Shown one piece after another: positions 8,588 through 15,685 of a stretch of DNA of 40,393 bases (the stretch's first letter is position 1; every line of letters begins with the position of its first letter). Origin of the DNA: an uncultured Pseudoflavonifractor sp. GTDB lineage: Bacteria > Bacillota > Clostridia > Oscillospirales > Oscillospiraceae. The stretch covers positions 1 through 40,393 of the forward strand of contig CANDEE010000007.1 of assembly GCA_947383685.1 (NCBI GenBank), in the 5' to 3' direction. Below the pieces are notes generated by a model. That model saw only the letters and a list, made by a program, of their open reading frames with translations, did no database searches and was not told where the DNA came from. The position numbers were made by a program, and so were the translations under genes.

Positions 8588-8814
8588 GTATAATACGCGG
8601 TACCACCCTGATTCGGCTGCGGGTTATCCCACACAACCCTCGTGGCCTCCAACAAGGCCGGGACCTGTAACGTGGCCTCTCCGTTCCGGCCTACTGGAAA
8701 TTCGTTCAGCCAGACCGCTCAGGGATCAGTATACGCCAAAGAACAAACCCGCTGGCTCGCACCGTCCGCCAGCTCTCTGAGGGAGTCCCAGGGCCTTCTT
8801 CCCATCATTGCGTT
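8556..8814 (-). promoter_or_regulatory. T-box leader of leuA (leucyl-tRNA-responsive)
   Basis: The transcribed leader carries the T-box antiterminator sequence AGGGTGGTACCGCG (8596-8609) and then a terminator stem. Upstream is a Stem I segment with the conserved AGAGAGCTGG and GGTGCGAGCCAGC pattern. Aligning the specifier-loop side with the tryptophan T-box at 10377 puts the specifier at 8727-8729, reading CTG (Leu) and followed by A and the lower stem. Uncharged leucyl-tRNA would stabilise the antiterminator and raise leuA expression. The T-box call is firm. The exact specifier is inferred. Confidence 0.93.
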
Positions 8815-8820
8815 TTGTTT

Positions 8821-8849
8821 ATTGTAAAACCTTTTGCTGGGTTTGTCAA
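8821..8849 (-). promoter_or_regulatory. leuA promoter
   Basis: A consensus TTGACA (8844-8849), a 17-base spacer and TACAAT (8821-8826), a few bases upstream of the T-box leader. Confidence 0.88.
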
Positions 8850-8912
8850 GGGATGGATTTACAATAGATCAGACATGATGCTATGATGAAACGGATAATA
8901 CAGACAACAAAT

Positions 8913-8954
8913 CAAAACGGGACGCCTGATTTTTCATCAGGCGTCCCGTTTTGG
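8913..8954 (-). terminator. Rho-independent terminator of the marR-degV operon
   Basis: A perfect stem of about 17 bp (CAAAACGGGACGCCTGAT paired with its complement) and a short loop, ending in TTTTG on the minus strand just after the degV stop. Confidence 0.85.
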
Positions 8955-8964
8955 TGTAGATTGA

Positions 8965-9807
8965 TTACTGCTCCACGTAGGCCATCCCCACCGCGCCGGG
9001 ACCGATGTGAGTACCGATGGTGGGGCCGATGGAGCAGAAGCGGAGGTCCTGAGGGAGAACGTTGTCCTCCCGAAGCTTGGGCAAGAAATCATCTACCCGC
9101 CCCTTGTCGTCAGAATAGAGGGCAAAAGCGGGGAAGCTGTCGTCAATGGGATGCTCGGAGAGGAACTTCAATAGCTGCTTGGTGGCGGCTACCGTTCCAA
9201 AGGCTTTTCCCACTACGGTTACCGCCCCCTCACGGACAGCAATGACGGGCTTGAGTTTGGTAACGGTGCCTAACCCAGCCTGAAGGGCGCTGAGCCGTCC
9301 GCCGCGGCGCAGGTATTCCAGGGTGTCGATGACGGCAAAAATACGGATGCGGCCCTTGAGGCTCTCCACCTTCTCCGTAATCTCTTTGGCGGAAAGCCCT
9401 TGGTCCCGGAGCTTGCAGGCATACTCTACCATGATATGGACTCCGGCAGTGGCACTGAGGCTGTCCACCACATAGATTGGACCATAGCTACACATATCCT
9501 TAGCAATCAGGGCACTTTGATAGGTACCACTGAGGGCGCTGGAAAGGGTGATAACCACAGCTTCATCCCCTGCCGCCCGGACCGCCTCCAAAGGAGAGAG
9601 AAAATCGGCAGGGGTTGGCTGGGCAGTGGAAGGACTATCTTTTCCTTCCGCCAGCAGCTTGTAAAATTGAGCCTTTTCCAAATCAACGCCGTCCAAATAG
9701 GAGTGGTCCCCAAACTGGATAGACATAGAGACGATGCCTACCCCAATGGAGCGAGCCTCGTCAGGAGTGAGGTCGGCGGAAGAATCGGTGATAATATGGA
9801 CTGACAT
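8965..9807 (-). CDS. DegV family fatty-acid-binding protein
   Basis: A 280-residue DegV-fold protein. Family members bind a fatty acid, and FakB proteins hand it to the kinase FakA for phospholipid synthesis. The N-terminal VHIITDSSADLTPDEA carries the DSSADL motif. SSALSGTYQSALIA and the later YLRRGGRLS are the other conserved blocks lining the lipid pocket. The start ATG follows GGAGG, which overlaps the end of the upstream marR gene. The two therefore share a transcript, suggesting that a MarR repressor controls a lipid-binding protein. Which lipid is bound, and whether FakA is the partner, is not visible. Confidence 0.92.
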   Translation of the reverse strand: MSVHIITDSSADLTPDEARSIGVGIVSMSIQFGDHSYLDGVDLEKAQFYKLLAEGKDSPSTAQPTPADFLSPLEAVRAAGDEAVVITLSSALSGTYQSALIAKDMCSYGPIYVVDSLSATAGVHIMVEYACKLRDQGLSAKEITEKVESLKGRIRIFAVIDTLEYLRRGGRLSALQAGLGTVTKLKPVIAVREGAVTVVGKAFGTVAATKQLLKFLSEHPIDDSFPAFALYSDDKGRVDDFLPKLREDNVLPQDLRFCSIGPTIGTHIGPGAVGMAYVEQ

Positions 9808-9810
9808 AGG

Positions 9811-10245
9811 TCAAACCTCCTTCAAAATACGGTCAAAATTGTCTGCCGCCTGAACCAGCAGCGGCACAAGGGATTTTACAGCTTCCTGTCCCATGGAAGC
9901 AATAAGCCGGTCCACCAGGGCCAAAGTCTGGCGGTGAGAATCCCGATAGCGGGCTACTCCCACAGGTAGGAGAAAAAGTTCCATCCGCCGCAAATCAGAC
10001 TGGGAGCGCTGCCGCAGCAGAAAGCCCTTTTTCTCCAGAGCGTGGAGGATGGCATTCATCTGAGATTTCAGAATACGGGTTTGAGCACAAAGGTCGCTGG
10101 CAGTGAGGGCGCAGCCCTGCTCCTGGGCGCGGAGCAACAGGCCGCAGACCATAGCCTCGTTAAAGGGCAGGTCGCTGACCAGCCGTTGGTTGTCAATGAC
10201 GGCGCCAAGCCGAAGCCAGGCGGAGAGCAATTCTTCATTGAGCAT
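9811..10245 (-). CDS. MarR family transcriptional regulator
   Basis: A 144-residue winged helix-turn-helix protein of the MarR type. The recognition region is at about residues 45-85 (LTASDLCAQTRILKSQMNAIL), followed by the wing (LEKKGFLLRQRSQSDLRRMEL), with terminal dimerisation helices. ATG 10245 follows GGGGAGGCTACTT. It is the first gene of a two-gene operon with degV and is transcribed divergently from the tryptophan-transport operon. A dyad at its own -10 region suggests autorepression. A fatty-acid or acyl ligand is possible given the DegV partner, but that is inference. Confidence 0.88.
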   Translation of the reverse strand: MLNEELLSAWLRLGAVIDNQRLVSDLPFNEAMVCGLLLRAQEQGCALTASDLCAQTRILKSQMNAILHALEKKGFLLRQRSQSDLRRMELFLLPVGVARYRDSHRQTLALVDRLIASMGQEAVKSLVPLLVQAADNFDRILKEV

Positions 10246-10264
10246 AAGTAGCCTCCCCTGATAT

Positions 10265-10279
10265 GTTCATAAAGTGAAC
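10265..10279. promoter_or_regulatory. Candidate MarR operator
   Basis: The inverted repeat GTTCA-TAAAG-TGAAC overlaps the last bases of the -10 box and the start region of the marR promoter, the usual place for MarR autorepression. The half-sites are short (5 bp), so this is suggestive only. Confidence 0.5.
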
Positions 10280-10306
10280 TATATACCGTATGGAATCTGA
10301 TGTCAA
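10278..10306 (-). promoter_or_regulatory. marR-degV promoter
   Basis: Consensus TTGACA (10301-10306), a 17-base spacer and TATAGT (10278-10283) on the minus strand. Confidence 0.88.
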
Positions 10307-10341
10307 GGGGAAATTATACAAAACTTTTTATAAAAGGGGGG

Positions 10342-10370
10342 TTGACATCTGGCAAAACCGTGTTTATAAT
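10342..10370 (+). promoter_or_regulatory. Promoter of the tryptophan-transport operon
   Basis: Perfect consensus TTGACA (10342-10347), a 17-base spacer and TATAAT (10365-10370). It lies back to back with the marR promoter. Confidence 0.93.
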
Positions 10371-10376
10371 ACAAGA

Positions 10377-10644
10377 CAATAAAACCGATGAGCGAGAGAA
10401 GTACCGGAAAGAAGGTCGCCTCAAGAGAGCTGTGGGTGGTGAGATCACAGTGGTGGACGCTTCGGGGAATGGACTCGGGAGGGCGGAGCGAACGGCAGAA
10501 GCCAAGTAGCCTCCGACGGGGGACGCACCCGTTACCAGGGCGGCGCATATGACTTGTATGTGAAGAAGAGCGGGCGCATATGCGTCAACTTGGGTGGTAC
10601 CACAGGATGAAAGTCTTGTCCCAATGATGGGACGGGGCTTTTTT
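10377..10644 (+). promoter_or_regulatory. Tryptophan T-box leader of trpXYZ
   Basis: A full T-box leader. Stem I contains AGAAGTACC, the AGAGAGCTGTGGG and GGTGAGATCACAG segments, and a specifier side reading GGGGAATGGACTC, where GAA-TGG-A is the canonical layout. The specifier TGG (10470-10472) is the tryptophan codon. The antiterminator T-box sequence TGGGTGGTACCACAGG starts at 10591 and is followed by a terminator. Uncharged tryptophanyl-tRNA should switch transcription on. Association of Trp T-boxes with trpXYZ-type transporters is established from comparative genomics. Confidence 0.95.
10613..10644 (+). terminator. Regulated terminator of the tryptophan T-box
   Basis: GTCTTGTCCC pairs with GGGACGGGGC (two G-U pairs) around an AATGAT loop and is followed by TTTTTT. 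It is mutually exclusive with the T-box antiterminator. Confidence 0.9.
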
Positions 10645-10678
10645 ATTTTGCCTGAAATCCTGGAAAGGAGAGAGGAGC

Positions 10679-10729
10679 ATGAAGCTTTCAATCAAACGAT
10701 GGCGATGGTGGAGGAACTGGGCTGTGTAA
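10679..10729 (+). CDS. Tryptophan-rich leader peptide (putative translation-sensing element)
   Basis: A 16-codon open frame translating to MKLSIKRWRWWRNWAV. It starts at ATG 10679 behind a strong ribosome binding site (GGAAAGGAGAGAGGAG) and ends at TAA 10727. Four of its 16 codons are TGG (positions 8, 10, 11 and 14), far above chance for the rarest residue. It lies after the T-box terminator and 48 bases before the trpX start, so it is transcribed only when the T-box reads through. By analogy with trpL-type leaders and the B. subtilis rtpA leader peptide, ribosome stalling at the Trp codons probably tunes trpX expression. No strong second terminator is visible downstream, so control by coupling or by exposing the trpX ribosome binding site seems likelier than classical attenuation. 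Confidence 0.8.
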   Translation: MKLSIKRWRWWRNWAV

Positions 10730-10777
10730 CCAAACTAACCTTGCCAAACCATTTTTACAATAAAGGAGAAAAGTAAC

Positions 10778-11833
10778 ATGAAAAACTTTAACTTCCATAA
10801 GGCCGCTTCCGCAACTTTGGCCCTTTCCATGACCCTAGCTCTGGCCGCCTGCGGCGGTGAGGCCAAGCCAGCCGGCAATTCCGATAAGACATACAAAGTA
10901 GGAATCTGCAACTATGTAGACGATGCTTCTTTGAACCAGATCGTGGACAACATTAAGACCCAGCTTGCTGCCATCGGAACGGAAAAAGGCGTAACCTTCG
11001 AGATAGACTACGACAACTGTAATGCCGACGATGCGGTGATGGAGCAGATCATTGCCAACTTTAAGGCCAACAAGGTGGATTTGATGATCGGCGTTGCCAC
11101 CCCCGTTGCCATGAAGATGCAGGCTGCCACCGAGGATGACAGGACCCCCGTGGTCTTTGCGGCTGTCTCTGACCCTGTAAGCGTGGGGCTGGTGGATTCT
11201 CTGGAGGCCCCTGGAGCCAACATTACAGGTACTTCCGACTATCTGGACACCAACGCCATCATGGACCTGATTTTTGCCGCCGACCCGGATGCAGATAAGA
11301 TCGGCTTCCTCTATGACCAGGGACAGGATTCCTCCGCCACCCCCATTGCTCACGCCAAAGAATATCTGGATTCCAAAGGTGTCTCCTATGTAGAGCGCAC
11401 CGGCACCACCAACGAGGAGGTCATGCTGGCGGCCCAGGCTCTGGCGGCTGACGGGGTGGACGCCATCTTTACTCCCACAGACAACACTATTATGACGGCC
11501 GAATTGTCTATTTATGAGAGCCTGATTGACGCCGGGATTCCTCACTACACTGGAGCTGACTCCTTTGCCCTCAACGGAGCCTTTATGGGCTATGGCGTAG
11601 ACTACGCCAATCTGGGTGCGGAAACCGCCGATATGGTGGCTGACATCCTGCTCAACGGAGCCGATCCGGCCAAGACTGCGGTCAAAACCTTTGACAACGG
11701 TACCGCTACCGTAAATACAGAGACCTGTGAGGGTTTGGGTCTGGACTTCGAGACCGTCAAAGCCGCCTTTGCTCCTCTGTGTACTCAAGTGAACAGCATT
11801 ACCACTGCTGAAAGTTTTGACGATTTGAAGTAA
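10778..11833 (+). CDS. trpX: Tryptophan ABC transporter substrate-binding lipoprotein
   Basis: A 351-residue extracellular solute-binding protein of the ABC_sub_bind family. It has a lipoprotein signal peptide with lipobox LAAC (Cys at about residue 25), so it should be diacylglyceryl-anchored to the outer membrane face. The mature part has the two-lobed periplasmic-binding fold, with conserved segments such as TPVVFAAVSDPVSVGLV. ATG 10778 follows AAAGGAGAAAAG. Tryptophan as substrate is inferred from the Trp T-box and the Trp-rich leader peptide, matching the known predicted trpXYZ system. The permease and ATPase genes follow. Confidence 0.92.
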   Translation: MKNFNFHKAASATLALSMTLALAACGGEAKPAGNSDKTYKVGICNYVDDASLNQIVDNIKTQLAAIGTEKGVTFEIDYDNCNADDAVMEQIIANFKANKVDLMIGVATPVAMKMQAATEDDRTPVVFAAVSDPVSVGLVDSLEAPGANITGTSDYLDTNAIMDLIFAADPDADKIGFLYDQGQDSSATPIAHAKEYLDSKGVSYVERTGTTNEEVMLAAQALAADGVDAIFTPTDNTIMTAELSIYESLIDAGIPHYTGADSFALNGAFMGYGVDYANLGAETADMVADILLNGADPAKTAVKTFDNGTATVNTETCEGLGLDFETVKAAFAPLCTQVNSITTAESFDDLK

Positions 11834-11845
11834 GTGTTATCAGAG

Positions 11846-11880
11846 CGGCAAGGGAAGGGAGAAATTCCCTTCTCTTGCTG
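11846..11880 (+). other. Intercistronic hairpin between trpX and trpY
   Basis: A stem of about 15 bp with two G-U pairs (core GCAAGGGAAGGGA against TCCCTTCTCTTGC) and a 5-nt GAAAT loop, starting 13 bases after the trpX stop. There is no T run, so it is probably not a terminator. Such hairpins often protect the binding-protein mRNA from 3' decay and give unequal expression within an ABC operon. That role is inferred. Confidence 0.7.
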
Positions 11881-11899
11881 TGATAAAGGGGAGGATACT

Positions 11900-12823
11900 A
11901 TGACCTTGTTAGAAATCCAAACTGCTTTGGAACTGGGGCTGATTTGTTCTCTGACCACGCTGGCCCTCTTTTTGAGCTATTCCATGCTCAATGTCTGCGA
12001 TCTCTCAACCGACGGCTGTTTTACTCTGGGAGCTGCGGTGGGGGCCTTGGTGGCTCTTTCTGGTCATCCGCTGCTGTCCCTTCCCGCCGCCATGTTGGCG
12101 GGAATAGGCTCCGGCTTTATTACTGCCTTTTTGCAGACCAGGATGGGAATCAACAGCCTGCTGGCGGGGATTATTGTCAATACGGCACTATATTCTGTAA
12201 ATATTGAGGTTATGGGAGGCTCGTCTTTGCTGAACATGAACAAGACCGACACTATATTTACACGAATGAAAGATTCGTTAGCCGGAACGCCGCTGGCGGG
12301 ACAAAGTAAACTGATAGTTGCCATCTTGGCAGCGGTTTTAGTGGTGATCTTTTTATCCTTGTTTCTAAACACACGATTGGGCATGGCAATCCGGGCCACC
12401 GGAGATAACCCGGATATGGTCCGGTCCTCCTCGATTAATCCTATATTTACCACCACAGTAGGACTGTGTGTGGCAAACGCCTTTACCGCCCTCTCCGGGT
12501 GTTTGTTGGCGCAGTCCCAGAAATCGGTAAATATTGATCTGGGTTCGGGTATGGTAACTATTGCCTTGGCGTCGCTCCTCATTGGACATACTGTAATGGG
12601 GCGGGGAAGTATTCTGTTCCGGGCGGTGGGTATGGTTGTGGGATCCTTTATATTCCGTATGGTCTACACTGTTGCCCTGCGGTTTGACCTTCTACCTGCC
12701 TATATGCTGAAGCTGATTTCCTCCCTTATTGTGGTGCTGGCGATTTCGATTCCCTACCTAAAAGAACAGTGGCCCACTATCCGCCGCCGCTTGACAGGGA
12801 GAAAGGGGGAGCGGGTATGCTGA
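11900..12823 (+). CDS. trpY: Tryptophan ABC transporter permease
   Basis: A 307-residue polytopic inner-membrane permease of the branched-chain-amino-acid type (BPD_transp_2 fold) with about 8-9 hydrophobic helices. Recognisable blocks are LSYSMLNVCDLSTDGCFTLG near the N-terminus and LSLFLNTRLGMAIRATGDNPDM in the cytoplasmic loop that contacts the ATPase. ATG 11900 follows AAGGGGAGGAT; the longer frame to 11834 starts inside the intercistronic hairpin region and is unlikely. It forms the membrane channel for the TrpX-delivered substrate. The stop overlaps the trpZ start. Confidence 0.9.
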   Translation: MTLLEIQTALELGLICSLTTLALFLSYSMLNVCDLSTDGCFTLGAAVGALVALSGHPLLSLPAAMLAGIGSGFITAFLQTRMGINSLLAGIIVNTALYSVNIEVMGGSSLLNMNKTDTIFTRMKDSLAGTPLAGQSKLIVAILAAVLVVIFLSLFLNTRLGMAIRATGDNPDMVRSSSINPIFTTTVGLCVANAFTALSGCLLAQSQKSVNIDLGSGMVTIALASLLIGHTVMGRGSILFRAVGMVVGSFIFRMVYTVALRFDLLPAYMLKLISSLIVVLAISIPYLKEQWPTIRRRLTGRKGERVC

Positions 12824-13605
12824 ACATTTCTCATATCTCTAAAACCTTCAATCCGGGAACGGTAAATGAGAAGAAGGTTTTTACCGATTTGTCCCTTCAT
12901 TTGGACGCAGGAGATTTTGTCACCATTATCGGCTCCAACGGGGCGGGAAAGTCCACCCTTTTTAATGCTATCGCCGGAGACTTTTATACGGACAGCGGTT
13001 CCATAGAGCTGAATGGGCAGGATATAACCTTTGCGCCCTCCTATCAGCGGGCCAGATTTGTCGGCCGGCTGTTTCAGGATCCCATGCGGGGCAGCGCCCC
13101 CCACATGACTATCGAGGAAAATCTTGCCATGGCGGCAGGGAGCGGGGGGTGGTTCTCTCACCTGAAACGGGAAGACCGGGAGCGGTTTCGGGAAAAGCTG
13201 GCCCAGCTTGATATGGGGTTGGAGGACCGGATGCGCCAGCCTGTGGGACTGCTCTCTGGTGGACAGCGGCAGGCACTCACCCTGCTCATGTCCACCATGA
13301 ATCCCCCTTGGCTTCTTCTTTTAGATGAGCACACTGCCGCCTTGGACCCCGGCACGGCGGAAAAGGTTTTGGAGATCACCCGAAAGGTTGTGTGCGAGGG
13401 GAAGATCACAACCATGATGGTAACTCACAATATGCGGCAAGCTCTGGAGCTGGGCAATCGAACCCTGATGATGGACAATGGCAAAATCGTGTTAGACGTG
13501 AAGGGGGAGGAGAGAAGTCACATGACGGTAGACGACCTGCTCTCCCAGTTTAAGGTTGGAGTGGGAAAAGACCTGGACAACGACAGGCTGTTGCTTTCAG
13601 ATTAA
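12817..13605 (+). CDS. trpZ: Tryptophan ABC transporter ATP-binding protein
   Basis: A 262-residue ABC ATPase. Walker A is GSNGAGKST (residues 39-47), the signature is LLSGGQRQ, and Walker B is LLLLDEHTAALD, followed by a switch histidine in VTHNMRQAL. ATG 12817 follows AAAGGGGGAG and overlaps the end of trpY. Upstream in-frame codons lie inside trpY. It powers import through TrpY. The operon ends at a strong terminator directly after it. Confidence 0.94.
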   Translation: MLNISHISKTFNPGTVNEKKVFTDLSLHLDAGDFVTIIGSNGAGKSTLFNAIAGDFYTDSGSIELNGQDITFAPSYQRARFVGRLFQDPMRGSAPHMTIEENLAMAAGSGGWFSHLKREDRERFREKLAQLDMGLEDRMRQPVGLLSGGQRQALTLLMSTMNPPWLLLLDEHTAALDPGTAEKVLEITRKVVCEGKITTMMVTHNMRQALELGNRTLMMDNGKIVLDVKGEERSHMTVDDLLSQFKVGVGKDLDNDRLLLSD

Positions 13606-13607
13606 AC

Positions 13608-13648
13608 AAAAACGCCATCTGAGGACCATTCCTCAGATGGCGTTTTTT
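13608..13648. terminator. Bidirectional terminator between trpZ and the S41 peptidase gene
   Basis: A perfect stem of about 15 bp (AACGCCATCTGAGGA and complement, CCAT loop) with A runs on the left and T runs on the right. It serves both converging genes. Confidence 0.93.
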
Positions 13649-13669
13649 AGGTTCACTTCAATGCAGGAC

Positions 13670-15580
13670 TTAGGCGGGCAGGATACCCGTATAGGAAAGA
13701 ATGCGGTATAGCGTATAGGCTGCCTCATCCCGGGTACTGGCAGCGGTTGGCTCAATTTTGTCGGCACTGCTCCAAAGGAGAGAAAGGGTGTTGCCGAAAT
13801 ACCCCTTTTGACTATATGAAAGGAGCCAGACAGAGGGTTTGGCCCAGTCGTCATATTTCGTTAGCCCTTCCACATCCATTTCTGCTGCTGTGGTTTCCAA
13901 AACGGCGTCGTAGAGATACATATTAACCCATTGAGCAAGACGGCCCAGAATCGTGATAAGCTGCTGGTGGTCCACCGGGTCTTCCGGGCGAAATTCACCG
14001 TTTTCGTTGCCGTTTACCAGCCCCATATTAGTCATGGAGATGATTGCCGGGGCGTACCAGGCATCGTCTGCTACATCGGAGTAAGGGCTTTCGTTGACAG
14101 GGATCGTGCAATTGAGCGCTACTGCCAGCATTTGACATAGCTCGGCGCGGGTCAGGGTATCTTGAGGATGAAATAGGCCGTCCTCTTTCCCGTGGAGCAA
14201 GCCATAGGTTTTGAGAATACTGACAGCGACCGCAAAGGAGGATTCCTCCTGGTCAGGAAAGACGGAAGCGTGATATTCCAAGCCGCAGGTTTCCGCGGCC
14301 TCCGCAGCGCTGGTTTTCTGCCAGCCGTTAGCTCCGCCCGTACCCAGCCAAAGAGAGGCAGTAGGGGGAAGGGCATTCAACAACGTTTGAAGAATTGTGG
14401 GAAATTCAGCAGCTTCCTTTAGGTCTATAAACCACCGCCAGCCCAAGTCTAACCGCAAGGTGCCGGAGGTGTCGGTATCAGGGGCAGGGCCTGCCAGAAG
14501 AAGTGCGATGCCATAGATAAGGCTGGGCTCGACCAGCAGGTCGGGAATAATCCCCACCTGGTCAGTACTGTTTCCTCCAGGGGAGAAAAAGCGGTGAGAG
14601 GTAATTTTAATGGCGTCTCCGTCGGGGAAAAGGTCGGGCATATAGGTCTTATCCAGAACAGTTTGTGCCACGCCTTTGCCAAAGGTACGGGTGCCGATTA
14701 CGATACCGGCCTCATGATCACGAATGGCAGCGGCAAAAAGTTCGGAGGAGCTGGCGGAATATTCGTCCATCAGAACGATAACGGGATAGGAGGTCAAACT
14801 ATCGCCCTCATATGCAAAACCGCCATAGTTGTTGGCACCGTCACGCAGATAGGCCTGTGTACCGGGACCGGTGAAGTAGCCGGCGGCATCCACCGCCGCC
14901 TGGGTAGCACCGCCAGTGTTGGAGCGTAGGTCCACGATCCATACATCGGCTTCCTCCTGATACTTCTGTATGCCTTCCTGGAAATGCTGGGCAGTTTCCC
15001 CGCCAAAGGTGGTACAGCTTATATAGCCAATGTGGCCATTAATCAACTCCGTTGTGGTAGCGGGCACCACGACAGTGGCACGGATAAGGATGACAGTCTT
15101 TCGCGCTCCGTCACGAAGATAGGCGATTTGGACCTGAGAGCCTTCCTCGCCGCGGATGCGTGCAATGGAGGTGTCAGAATCCTCACCGACGATGTTATAC
15201 CCATCCACTTCCACAATAATGTCTCCGGCAAGCAATCCCCCTTTTTCGGCAGGAGAGCCTTCCAGCACGGTGTCAACGAAAAGTCCTTCCTCCGTTTGCA
15301 GGGACACAATGCCAATCCCCACCAGGGAGGTGTCAGACATCGTGCTGTTAAAGGCGGCATACTCCTCCGGGGTAAAATATTCGGTGTAGGGGTCGCCCAG
15401 AGCATCCAGCATCTCTTTTATGGTAGGTTGGTCCAATACTGATTGGGGAACCTGGTCCACATAGAATTCCTCTAAAAGTCCGGCAGCTTGTTCCACCGTG
15501 AGGGCCTGTGCTGGAGGGACCGCCAAAAGGGCCAGGGAGAGAACCGCAGCGGTCAGGCGGGAAAAGTATTTTTTCGTCAT
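13670..15580 (-). CDS. S41 family (CtpA-like) serine peptidase with C-terminal SLH domains
   Basis: A 636-residue exported protein with a signal peptide (about residues 1-26, cleaved after AQA). A PDZ domain lies at about 80-165 and an S41 peptidase domain at about 175-355. Catalytic residues fit the CtpB pattern: Ser277 (EYSASSSEL), Lys302 and Gln306 (FGKGVAQ). After a linker come two or three S-layer-homology-like repeats at about 450-636 (LLHGKEDGLFHPQDTLTRAE; GLVNGNENGEFRPEDPV), which bind the cell wall. The protein should thus be a wall-anchored processing protease, possibly in envelope or sporulation proteolysis. It has its own promoter and is convergent with trpZ. Confidence 0.92.
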   Translation of the reverse strand: MTKKYFSRLTAAVLSLALLAVPPAQALTVEQAAGLLEEFYVDQVPQSVLDQPTIKEMLDALGDPYTEYFTPEEYAAFNSTMSDTSLVGIGIVSLQTEEGLFVDTVLEGSPAEKGGLLAGDIIVEVDGYNIVGEDSDTSIARIRGEEGSQVQIAYLRDGARKTVILIRATVVVPATTTELINGHIGYISCTTFGGETAQHFQEGIQKYQEEADVWIVDLRSNTGGATQAAVDAAGYFTGPGTQAYLRDGANNYGGFAYEGDSLTSYPVIVLMDEYSASSSELFAAAIRDHEAGIVIGTRTFGKGVAQTVLDKTYMPDLFPDGDAIKITSHRFFSPGGNSTDQVGIIPDLLVEPSLIYGIALLLAGPAPDTDTSGTLRLDLGWRWFIDLKEAAEFPTILQTLLNALPPTASLWLGTGGANGWQKTSAAEAAETCGLEYHASVFPDQEESSFAVAVSILKTYGLLHGKEDGLFHPQDTLTRAELCQMLAVALNCTIPVNESPYSDVADDAWYAPAIISMTNMGLVNGNENGEFRPEDPVDHQQLITILGRLAQWVNMYLYDAVLETTAAEMDVEGLTKYDDWAKPSVWLLSYSQKGYFGNTLSLLWSSADKIEPTAASTRDEAAYTLYRILSYTGILPA

Positions 15581-15618
15581 ATGTAATCTGCCTTTCCAAA
15601 GGATTTCGCTAAGACAAC

Positions 15619-15647
15619 ATTATAGCGCAAAAAGCCTTGTTCGGCAA
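15619..15647 (-). promoter_or_regulatory. Promoter of the S41 peptidase gene
   Basis: TTGCCG (15642-15647), a 17-base spacer and a perfect TATAAT (15619-15624) on the minus strand, about 40 bases before the start. Confidence 0.75.
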
Positions 15648-15685
15648 TGCCTGGCAGAGCTTTTAGTATCTTTTATTCTGGAATT

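Noticed and set aside
10835..11788. 317-codon minus-strand frame opposite trpX
   Set aside because: trpX has a signal peptide, lipobox and family motifs in the other strand; the frame is a codon-bias shadow without a start signal.
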